The translations under genes were made by a program, and so were the position numbers. The notes under the pieces were generated by a model, which was given only the letters and a program-made list of their open reading frames with translations, searched no databases and had not been told where the DNA came from. From positions 1 to 64,000 of the forward strand of contig CAILCI010000012.1 of the NCBI GenBank assembly GCA_903832625.1: a DNA stretch of 64,000 bases, written 5' to 3'. Of this stretch, positions 17,638 to 24,853 are shown piece by piece. The DNA comes from an uncultured Burkholderiales bacterium. Its GTDB lineage: Bacteria > Pseudomonadota > Gammaproteobacteria > Burkholderiales > Burkholderiaceae_C. Each line of letters begins with the position of its first letter. Within the stretch, counting starts at the first letter, position 1.

Positions 17638-18453
17638 ATGGCAAAAATCGTTGTAGTGACCTCCGGCAAAGGCGGCGTCGGCAAGACAACCACCAGTGCC
17701 AGCTTCTCATCAGGCTTGGCTTTGCGCGGATTCAAAACAGTGGTCATCGACTTTGATGTGGGCTTGCGCAACTTAGACCTCATCATGGGCTGCGAACGCC
17801 GCGTGGTGTATGACTTTGTCAACGTCATCAACGGCGAAGCCACGCTCAACCAAGCGCTCATCAAAGACAAACAATGCGAGAACTTGTATGTGCTCGCCGC
17901 CTCGCAAACCCGTGACAAAGAAGCCCTCACCCAAGCTGGCGTGGAGCGTGTGCTCACCGAGCTGGCAGGCATGGGGTTTGACTACATCGTGTGCGATTCG
18001 CCCGCAGGCATCGAAACCGGCGCCATGATGGCGATGCACTTTGCCGACGAAGCCTTGGTGGTCACCAACCCCGAGGTGTCCTCGGTGCGCGACTCCGACC
18101 GCATCTTGGGCATGCTCAGCAGCAAAACCAAACGCGCCATTGAAGGCGACACGCCCATCAAAGAACATTTGCTCATCACCCGTTACAACCCTGCTCGGGT
18201 CGAAGAAGGTCAAATGCTCTCGATTGAGGACATTCAAGACATTTTGCGCATTCCCCTCATTGGTGTGATTCCTGAATCTGAAAATGTGCTCACGGCCTCC
18301 AACCAAGGCTTGCCAGCAGTGCACCTCGCCAACACCGACGTGTCTGAAGCCTACAAAGACGTGATTGGCCGTTTCCTAGGCGAAGAGTTGCCACTGCGGT
18401 TTGTCGAACACGTCAAACCGGGGTTCTTGCAACGCTTTTTTGGCGGGAAATAA
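17638..18453 (+). CDS. minD: Septum site-determining ATPase MinD
   Basis: Membrane-associating ATPase that carries MinC and oscillates under MinE control. 271 residues, standard length. The deviant Walker A KGGVGKTT (residues 11-18) has both the signature and catalytic lysines; VIDFDVGLRNLDLIMG is switch I/A' region and CDSPAGIETGA is Walker B/switch II. The C terminus FLQRFFGGK is the amphipathic membrane-targeting helix. minE follows after three bases. Confidence 0.98.
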   Translation: MAKIVVVTSGKGGVGKTTTSASFSSGLALRGFKTVVIDFDVGLRNLDLIMGCERRVVYDFVNVINGEATLNQALIKDKQCENLYVLAASQTRDKEALTQAGVERVLTELAGMGFDYIVCDSPAGIETGAMMAMHFADEALVVTNPEVSSVRDSDRILGMLSSKTKRAIEGDTPIKEHLLITRYNPARVEEGQMLSIEDIQDILRIPLIGVIPESENVLTASNQGLPAVHLANTDVSEAYKDVIGRFLGEELPLRFVEHVKPGFLQRFFGGK

Positions 18454-18456
18454 GTC

Positions 18457-18714
18457 ATGTCGTTGCTTTCACTTCTACTGGGCGAAAAAAAGAAAACCGC
18501 CAGCGTTGCCAAAGAACGCCTTCAATTCATCTTGACTCACGAGCGCACCGGTCGCAACCCGCAGCCTGACTATTTGCCAGACCTGCAACGCGATTTGGTG
18601 GCAGTGCTCTCCAAGTACGTCAAGATCAACCCCAATGACATTCAGGTCAACCTGGAGCGACACGACAATCTTGAAGTGTTGGAAGTCAAGATCGAACTTC
18701 CTGACGCTCACTGA
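18457..18714 (+). CDS. minE: Cell division topological specificity factor MinE
   Basis: 85 residues. The N-terminal membrane-binding segment [12 protein letters not shown] precedes the MinD-contact helix [13 protein letters not shown], then a dimerisation domain ending EVKIELPD. It stimulates MinD ATPase activity and confines the MinCD inhibitor to the poles. Closely spaced after minD and followed by an intrinsic terminator. Confidence 0.97.
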   Translation: MSLLSLLLGEKKKTASVAKERLQFILTHERTGRNPQPDYLPDLQRDLVAVLSKYVKINPNDIQVNLERHDNLEVLEVKIELPDAH

Positions 18715-18726
18715 ATTGCCTCACAC

Positions 18727-18752
18727 ATGCGCCCATTGGGCGCATTTTTTTT
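18727..18752 (+). terminator. Intrinsic terminator of the min operon
   Basis: ATGCGCCCA (18727-18735) pairs with TGGGCGCAT (18737-18745) in a tight hairpin followed by eight T, 12 bases after the minE stop. It ends just before the start of the DsbA-family gene, which therefore probably has its own promoter or depends on read-through. Confidence 0.75.
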
Positions 18753-18765
18753 GGGTCTTTGCCAA

Positions 18766-19359
18766 ATGAAAACCATCGATTACTTCTACGTTCCCCAAAG
18801 CCCTTGGACCTACCTCGGACACGACAGGTTTTGGAAAATAGCACAGCAAGCCAATGCCACGGTGCGGCTCAAACCCTTGGATTTGGGCTTGGTGTTTCCC
18901 GTCTCAGGCGGTTTGCCCCTGGGTCAACGCGCTCCTCAGCGGCAGGCCTATCGTTTGGTCGAACTCAAACGTTTTAGCCAAGCCTTGGCGCTACCTATGC
19001 ACATTGAACCCAAGTACTTTCCGGTGCCAGGGCATCCTGCTGCTGAGTTGGTCATTGCCGCTGAGATGCATCACGGCGTGCAAGCCGGCATGGCTTTGGC
19101 GGGCGCAGTGCTCGCCGCTGTGTGGGCGCAAGAGCGCGATATTGCCAACCCTGAGGTACTGGCGCAACTCCTAAAAGAGTGCAACTTAGACCCCGATATT
19201 GCGCGCCATGCCCAAAGCGATGCGGTCAAACAACGCTACAGCGATAACACCCAAGAAGCGATTGCGCTTGGCATTTTTGGCGCGCCGAGCTATGTCATTG
19301 ATCGAGAAATTTTTTGGGGTCAAGACCGATTGGACTTTGTTCAACAAGCACTGCGTTAA
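18766..19359 (+). CDS. DsbA-family protein, 2-hydroxychromene-2-carboxylate isomerase-like
   Basis: 197-residue thioredoxin-fold protein. The N terminus IDYFYVPQSPWTYLGHDRF has the S-P-[WY]-[TA]-Y pattern of HCCA isomerase/kappa-class GST relatives, with a serine in place of a CXXC redox centre, and the C-terminal IFGAPSYVIDREIFWGQDRL is the cis-proline loop and closing motif of this group. Likely a glutathione-dependent isomerase or transferase in the cytoplasm; no naphthalene-type degradation genes are near, so the substrate is unknown. ATG 18766 is chosen because the longer frame would start inside the min terminator. Confidence 0.85.
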   Translation: MKTIDYFYVPQSPWTYLGHDRFWKIAQQANATVRLKPLDLGLVFPVSGGLPLGQRAPQRQAYRLVELKRFSQALALPMHIEPKYFPVPGHPAAELVIAAEMHHGVQAGMALAGAVLAAVWAQERDIANPEVLAQLLKECNLDPDIARHAQSDAVKQRYSDNTQEAIALGIFGAPSYVIDREIFWGQDRLDFVQQALR

Positions 19360-19370
19360 CAGGAACTGGT

Positions 19371-20864
19371 ATGAGCGCGCTGGAACCCGCCATTGCCTTG
19401 CTATTCATGCTCTATGTGACGCTCCACATGGGCTTGCCACTGGCGACTTGGTTGATGCTTCGGATTCAGGCAGATAAAAACGCGCATTTGTTTTTTGCAT
19501 CTTTGGGCGTTTATTGCCTGACGATATTTCTCATCATTGCTCGGTTTGTTTTGCCCGATTTGTTGGGTTACGGCTTGACCTTTGTGTTGACGACCGTGAG
19601 TCTTTGCATGAGTATCGAGGCGCTGCGCAGGGAAACTTCTTCAACAAAAATTCCAAATTCTCTATACGTTGCGGCCTTGTTGGTGTGGTCGTGCGTGAAT
19701 TACGAAATTTATTATTCGGGCAATATCAAAACCACAGGCATATTCGTTAACGCGTGGTGTTATTTACTATTGGATATATTGCTGGGCTGGCAGGCTTACA
19801 AAATATACCGAACCTTCAAAAGCCAAAATATTTTATTGATTGTTTTTGCGGCCATTATTTCCAGCTCAGGGCAACTCATCAAGTTGCATTGGTTTTTCAC
19901 GCAAACCCAGCCCTTTGATTACTTATCTTACTCATGGCAGAGCAATTATTTGCTAATTAGCTCCTATATGACTTTGTTGTTTGTGAACTTTGGCTATTTT
20001 GGTTTTGTCTTAGAAAAGACGCAAAAACTTAAAAGTGAAGCACAAGCCAAAGAGCGTTTGACGAATTGGTATTCCAATGAATTATTCAAACTCAATCAAA
20101 CTTTGCAACAAACCATCAGCGAAAAAGAAGAGCTGCTGCGCAACCTGACGCTGTCCAACAAAGCCATAGGAATGGGCGCGCTGGCTGGTGCGCTGGCGCA
20201 TGAACTCAACCAGCCCCTGACCGCCATTGGCCTCGAAGCACAAACACATTTGATGCGACTCGAACAAAATTTGGGAATAGATGCAGCCAATGTTCGCACC
20301 AGCCTCATACATATCAATAACGATGCCAAACGCGCGGGCGACATTATTCGAAAATTACGGGTTATTTTTAACCGCGAGGCCTCAGGGTTTCAAAAACTGT
20401 ATTTGGTGAATTTAATTCACGATGTTTGTTCGCTGGCTCAGCCCGAAGCGGATCGCTCTGGCATCAAGATACACATTCATTGTGATCCAGCTCACGTGAT
20501 TCAAGCCGATCCGACCCAGCTACACCAAGTGCTATTGAATTTGCTCACCAACGCCATTCATAGTATTCAGCAGCGTGCCTTGAGACATCAATTTACGGGT
20601 GAAATTGTGGTTGCCTCACAAGAGCAAACAAAACGCATTGTCTTGAGCGTGCAAGACAACGGCACAGGTTTTCCTGCGCAGTGGCGTGACCAACAACTGG
20701 AAATATTTGAATCCAATCGCCCACACGGCATGGGCATTGGCTTGTGGCTGAGCCACAAAATAATTCAGCTGCACGGTGGGCAGCTGAATTTCACAAACCT
20801 AGAGCCTAGCGGTGCCAGAGTTAGCGTCGATTTAGCCAACGCCAACCAACTGCACATTGGCTAA
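19371..20864 (+). CDS. Orphan membrane sensor histidine kinase
   Basis: 497 residues. The N-terminal half (residues 1 to about 215) has six or seven hydrophobic segments with no recognisable periplasmic domain. A coiled-coil stretch (about 215-265) leads to the DHp domain with phospho-acceptor His277 in LAGALAHELNQPLTAI, then the ATPase domain with N box LHQVLLNLLTNAIHS, G1 box VQDNGTGFP and G2 box GMGIGLWLSHKI. The HELNQPL form is common in PAS-type kinases of proteobacteria. No response regulator is adjacent on either side. The membrane part is visibly more AT-rich than the flanks. It starts 11 bases after the DsbA-family gene with an AGGA site. Confidence 0.88.
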   Translation: MSALEPAIALLFMLYVTLHMGLPLATWLMLRIQADKNAHLFFASLGVYCLTIFLIIARFVLPDLLGYGLTFVLTTVSLCMSIEALRRETSSTKIPNSLYVAALLVWSCVNYEIYYSGNIKTTGIFVNAWCYLLLDILLGWQAYKIYRTFKSQNILLIVFAAIISSSGQLIKLHWFFTQTQPFDYLSYSWQSNYLLISSYMTLLFVNFGYFGFVLEKTQKLKSEAQAKERLTNWYSNELFKLNQTLQQTISEKEELLRNLTLSNKAIGMGALAGALAHELNQPLTAIGLEAQTHLMRLEQNLGIDAANVRTSLIHINNDAKRAGDIIRKLRVIFNREASGFQKLYLVNLIHDVCSLAQPEADRSGIKIHIHCDPAHVIQADPTQLHQVLLNLLTNAIHSIQQRALRHQFTGEIVVASQEQTKRIVLSVQDNGTGFPAQWRDQQLEIFESNRPHGMGIGLWLSHKIIQLHGGQLNFTNLEPSGARVSVDLANANQLHIG

Positions 20865-20867
20865 GAC

Positions 20868-21038
20868 TCAACCGCCTTTGCTGGGACGTTTGCCGGGATT
20901 CTTTTTGCTGCGTGTAGACACGCCGCGCTCCAAACTCACGCGCTGACCACGACCGCCTGTGCGGGGCGTGGTGCCTGGCAGAGGAATTGGTGCAGGTGTG
21001 CGTTTGCGATCGGCTTCAGTGACGATTTTGTTTCCCAT
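20868..21038 (-). CDS. Small basic protein of unknown function (56 aa)
   Basis: Not recognised as a named family. 56 residues, rich in Arg, Lys, Gly, Pro, Thr and Ser, with motifs TPRTGGRGQRVSL and STRSKKNPGKRPSKGG; no hydrophobic core is obvious and it looks disordered and nucleic-acid-binding in character. ATG 21038 is preceded by GGAA at a suitable distance. It follows the RhlE-type helicase on the same strand, 75 bases away with a hairpin between, so it may share that transcript. The HK gene on the other strand ends 3 bases from its stop. Confidence 0.55.
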   Translation of the reverse strand: MGNKIVTEADRKRTPAPIPLPGTTPRTGGRGQRVSLERGVSTRSKKNPGKRPSKGG

Positions 21039-21075
21039 TTTTATGTTCCAAAGAGTGAAGTAAAACCCGTAATTA

Positions 21076-21098
21076 GGCCACATCTTGTGGCCGTTTTT
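21076..21098 (+). terminator. GC-rich hairpin with short T-run between rhlE and the 56-aa gene
   Basis: GGCCACA (21076-21082) pairs with TGTGGCC (21086-21092) around TCT, followed by G and five T on the plus strand. In that orientation it could terminate transcripts from the histidine kinase gene. On the minus strand the stem is not followed by a T-run, so it would act there only as a structured spacer between rhlE and the small gene. Confidence 0.45.
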
Positions 21099-21113
21099 AC
21101 AAAGTATGTTGAA

Positions 21114-22937
21114 TTAACGTGCTGTTCGTGGTTTGGGTGTGCGTTTTTTGGCATCAAATCCGCCGCCAAATGACTTGCCACCTGCGCGCGCAGGTTTGTC
21201 AAACGGCGTGCGACCGGCTTCAAAACTCACTTGACGCGGACCGCGTGCAGGACGGTCTTCAAAGCTGCGTGGGGCTGCGGCGGCAAAGGCTTGGTTGCCA
21301 CCAAAGCCACGGTCTTGCTGCTCGCCACGGGGGGCGTGATTGTCAAAACGGTTATCCGAACGATGTTCTGAACGGCTATCGCCACGGCCTTCAAAACGGT
21401 CATTCCCGCCAAAGCTGTTGCCACCAAATTTATTGCCGCCGAATTTGTTGCCACCAAATCCACCACCGCCACCAAAGCTGTTGCCACGGCGACCTTCAAA
21501 TTTACCGCCACCACCACCGCCTTTGCGGCCAAAACTTTCGTTGCCGCGACCGCGCTCTAAGCGCTGGGTGGGTTCAAGTCCAACAATCACTTCTGCAGCA
21601 ATGGGCTGACGTGTGTAGGCTTCGATGTCAAAGATTTTGCGTTTGTCGCGGAACTCGGCCAAAGTCACTGCCAAGCCATCGCGACCAGCGCGGCCTGTGC
21701 GGCCAATGCGGTGGGTGTAGTCTTCAGACTTCATGGGCAAGCCATAGTTGAAGACGTGGGTAATGGTGGGCACGTCAATGCCGCGAGCGGCCACATCGGT
21801 GGCCACCAAGAATTGCACTTGACCTTGACGCAAAGCCATCAAACGGCGGTTGCGCAAGCCTTGGCTCAACGCGCCATGCAAGGCGACTGCCGAGAAGCCG
21901 TCTTGTTGCAAGTCGTTGGCCAAGCCGTCGCACTCAATTTGGGTGCTGGCAAAAACAATGGCTTGGTCAATCGTGGTGTCACGCAACAAATGGTCGAGCA
22001 ATTTGCGTTTGTGTTGCGCGTTGTCGGCCCAGTGCAGCACTTGGCGAATGTTGTTGTGTTTTTCTTGTGGCGAGTCAATTTGCACGCGCTGGGGCTGACG
22101 CATCACGCGGGTAGCCAATTGCTGAATGCGCGGCGCAAACGTGGCGCTGAACATCATGGTTTGGCGGCGTTGGATGGTGAGCTGGTTGATCTCGGCCAAA
22201 TCGTCGGAGAAGCCCAAGTCGAGCATGCGGTCGGCTTCGTCCACCACCAAGAACTGAACTTGGTCGAGTTTGATTTGCATGGAGCGTTGCAAGTCGAGCA
22301 AGCGACCGGGCGTGGCCACCACCAAATTGGCATTTTGCAGCTTGGCAATTTGCAATTGATAAGGCATACCGCCGACCACGTTGGCCACGCGCAGGCCACG
22401 GCAATGCGTGACCAAACCAATCGCATCATGTGCGACTTGTTGCGCCAATTCGCGGGTCGGGCAAACGATCAAAGCGCCGGGTGTGGGCGCTTTGAAGTTG
22501 CGCGGATTGGTAGGGTCTTTGCGACGGGGGCGCTTTGGCGCAGCTTCGCCATTCGCGGCAGCAGCAGCGACCACGGCTTGCCATTCGGCTTCTTCTTTGG
22601 CGTTTTCGGCGTGCATTTGCTCAATCAAGGTGTTGAGCACGGGCAACAAGAACGCAGCGGTTTTGCCGCTACCGGTTTGGCTAGAGACCATCAAGTCGTT
22701 GAACTTGCCATCGACGCCATCGGTTTGCGCCAAAGGAATGGTTTTGGATTGAACGGTGGTCGGTTGGGTGTAACCCAAGTCTTTGACCGCAGCCACGAGT
22801 TCAGGCGCCAAGCCCAGCAGCTCAAAGCCGTTGGGTTCGGTGCTCACAGCTTCTTCGGCTTGCACGGGGGCAAGCAAAGTGTCGTCAGAAATAGAAATAT
22901 CCACTGGAACGGCGTCCAGCTCAAAAGAGTCAGTCAT
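21114..22937 (-). CDS. RhlE-like DEAD-box RNA helicase with Gly/Asn-rich tail
   Basis: 607 residues. The helicase core has the Q motif FELLGLAPELVAAVKDLGYTQPT, Walker A SSQTGSGKT (about 85-93), PTRELAQQ, VDEADRMLDLGF, FSATF, ATDVAARGID and HRIGRTGRAG, placing it among RhlE/DeaD-type RNA helicases in ribosome assembly or RNA decay. Between motifs I and Ia lies a 45-residue low-complexity insert rich in Ala, Glu and basic residues. After about residue 420 the tail is a repetitive FGG/GGN/RGG sequence of about 130 residues, suited to RNA binding and condensate formation. The 5' region (22938-23149) is gene-free. Confidence 0.92.
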   Translation of the reverse strand: MTDSFELDAVPVDISISDDTLLAPVQAEEAVSTEPNGFELLGLAPELVAAVKDLGYTQPTTVQSKTIPLAQTDGVDGKFNDLMVSSQTGSGKTAAFLLPVLNTLIEQMHAENAKEEAEWQAVVAAAAANGEAAPKRPRRKDPTNPRNFKAPTPGALIVCPTRELAQQVAHDAIGLVTHCRGLRVANVVGGMPYQLQIAKLQNANLVVATPGRLLDLQRSMQIKLDQVQFLVVDEADRMLDLGFSDDLAEINQLTIQRRQTMMFSATFAPRIQQLATRVMRQPQRVQIDSPQEKHNNIRQVLHWADNAQHKRKLLDHLLRDTTIDQAIVFASTQIECDGLANDLQQDGFSAVALHGALSQGLRNRRLMALRQGQVQFLVATDVAARGIDVPTITHVFNYGLPMKSEDYTHRIGRTGRAGRDGLAVTLAEFRDKRKIFDIEAYTRQPIAAEVIVGLEPTQRLERGRGNESFGRKGGGGGGKFEGRRGNSFGGGGGFGGNKFGGNKFGGNSFGGNDRFEGRGDSRSEHRSDNRFDNHAPRGEQQDRGFGGNQAFAAAAPRSFEDRPARGPRQVSFEAGRTPFDKPARAGGKSFGGGFDAKKRTPKPRTAR

Positions 22938-23149
22938 GTTTTATCCGCGTGCCTTAAGAGGACGCGGCCTTCGGTGAAGGTTGAACAACATCAACCATCA
23001 AACGAAGTTCTACGCTGAAGGACTCAGCGCGGGCGGCTCTACTGCGGAGCCCTTGTGTGTGAGGAAGATGCGCGAAAATTGATTCGGCACCTCATGCGCC
23101 GATCAAGCCTGCTATTGTCGCATAAATTCGGGAAAACCCCAAATCTTTT

Positions 23150-24853
23150 TTAGAACATGCTGGTCAACTCCAGCCAGCCGCGGGTTTTGGTGGTGGCGTC
23201 TGTCGCGCCGATGGGCTTGGCCAGTGAGAACTTCACACGGGTATTGCGCGCAGTAGTCCAGTTCAGCCCTAGGCCAGCGCCTTTGAGTTGGGCGGAGTTC
23301 ACCCCCGCTGCCGCCCAAGGGATGGCATTGATGTTCACGCTGGCATAGTCAACAAACGCTAAGCCTTGCAGCTGCCCTGCGCCCCATGAACCCAAGCCGC
23401 GTCGCAATTCAAACGAGCTATCAAAACCACCATCTGCAGCCAGCGTGCTCACGTCGTAGGCACGCACGCTGTTGGGGCCACCCACGATGAGTTTTTGCGA
23501 AGAGTCTAAGTTGGCATTTGCTTTTTGCGCCACAAAGCGCACAAACAGATCCGTGCCAGCTGCGAGGGTTTGCAAATGCATCAAGTTCAAGCTGAGCTTT
23601 GAGAAATGGCCTTGCGCATTGGCGCCGTAAAAATCATTGACTTGCGAAGTGGGGTCGTCAATGACCAAAGAGCCGCTCGTACCTGAGACACGCCACAAGG
23701 TGGTGCGCCCATCTGCGGAATGGTCGCCGTAAGCACTCAGCACTAAGGCGTTGAGATGACGAATATTGGTGGAGCTGGCTGAGTCGATGTCATCTTCTAA
23801 ATTGGTGTGATCGAGCTGGATTTGAAACGACAAGTTGTTGTTCAAGCTGCGCTGCCAAGGATATTTAAACCAGCCGCTGAAGACCTGCGCTGTGCCGTGT
23901 GAGCCAGACGCCGCCATATCGCCGCCCAGCGTGTAGTTGAGATTCGACACCGAAGCGCCAGCCTTCATGCCACTCGTGGTCAGCGCGCTTTCATAGCCCA
24001 GGCTGGCGTACTTCAAGCTCGAGGAACTCAAGGTGTTGATGCTCGCCAAATCACCTTGATGGAACGGGTTGATCCAGTTCAAGTTGGTGCTCAAGCGCGC
24101 TCTTCCAGTGGCAGCGCCACCCGCCGTATCGACCGTTCCTCGGCCTGCAAACCAAGAGTCATTGTTTTGTTTGGTGTTGATATCTAAATCGCTCTCGCCC
24201 ACGCGGCCACCAGGCTTGACAACGGACTCAGCGGAGACACCGGGCAAATCGCTGATGAGCAAAATTGCACGTTCCACGCCGTCTTGCTTAACCAGCTCAC
24301 CGCGTTTGAGCGAGTCGGCAATGATGCCTTGGAGCACGGCGTCATCGACTTCGCTTTTGTTGTTGAGCTTGACACGTCCCACCCGTGCTTCGACGACTTG
24401 GATTCGCACCACGCCATCGACAATTTTTTGCGCAGGAATAATAGCTCGGGTCAAGGAATAGCCATGATTTTGGTAGTAGTCGCTGATGCGCTGAGCCAGC
24501 GCCATCAAGCCCGCCAAGCCCATGGACTGGCCTTCTTGATCGGCCACCAAAGCGTGCAACAACCCTTTGGAAAACACCGTGTTGCCTTCAATTTCCAAGC
24601 GGCTTACCAAAAAGGGCTTGCTATCGCTGAGTTGCTCCGGCTGCGTTGGACGTGGGAGCGACTCTTTGTTTCGCAAGGGCGCAAGGGGTTCGTTTTGCGG
24701 CACTTGCTGCAATATGGTGCCAATGTTAGGAGCATCAGCAGCTATGGCAGATTCAACGCCAGCCGTTGCAATGATGATCCAAGCAAAACCTGCTGCGCGA
24801 TGACGAATTTTCATGGTAATTGGATTTAACAACCCTTTAAAGGGTTTATTCAT
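23150..24853 (-). CDS. TpsB outer-membrane pore of a two-partner secretion system
   Basis: Omp85-superfamily transporter of the FhaC/ShlB type, up to 567 residues. A signal peptide ends near AIAADA; a polypeptide-transport-associated domain begins at FLVSRLEIEGNTVFS, and a second with VVEARVGRVKLNN follows; the rest is a 16-strand-type barrel ending in Phe (LELTSMF). The L6 tetrad region reads VRAY where FhaC-type pores have VRGY, a Gly to Ala change. The chosen start (24853) overlaps the tpsA stop codon; a second in-frame ATG at 24814 would give a shorter, more conventional signal peptide. It should secrete the TPS-domain proteins encoded upstream. Confidence 0.9.
   Translation of the reverse strand: MNKPFKGLLNPITMKIRHRAAGFAWIIIATAGVESAIAADAPNIGTILQQVPQNEPLAPLRNKESLPRPTQPEQLSDSKPFLVSRLEIEGNTVFSKGLLHALVADQEGQSMGLAGLMALAQRISDYYQNHGYSLTRAIIPAQKIVDGVVRIQVVEARVGRVKLNNKSEVDDAVLQGIIADSLKRGELVKQDGVERAILLISDLPGVSAESVVKPGGRVGESDLDINTKQNNDSWFAGRGTVDTAGGAATGRARLSTNLNWINPFHQGDLASINTLSSSSLKYASLGYESALTTSGMKAGASVSNLNYTLGGDMAASGSHGTAQVFSGWFKYPWQRSLNNNLSFQIQLDHTNLEDDIDSASSTNIRHLNALVLSAYGDHSADGRTTLWRVSGTSGSLVIDDPTSQVNDFYGANAQGHFSKLSLNLMHLQTLAAGTDLFVRFVAQKANANLDSSQKLIVGGPNSVRAYDVSTLAADGGFDSSFELRRGLGSWGAGQLQGLAFVDYASVNINAIPWAAAGVNSAQLKGAGLGLNWTTARNTRVKFSLAKPIGATDATTKTRGWLELTSMF

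Noticed and set aside
17612-17640. TATATAA-containing sequence between minC and minD as a separate promoter or operator
   Set aside because: The gap is only 43 bases, no minus-35 partner is evident, and minCDE is normally one transcript.
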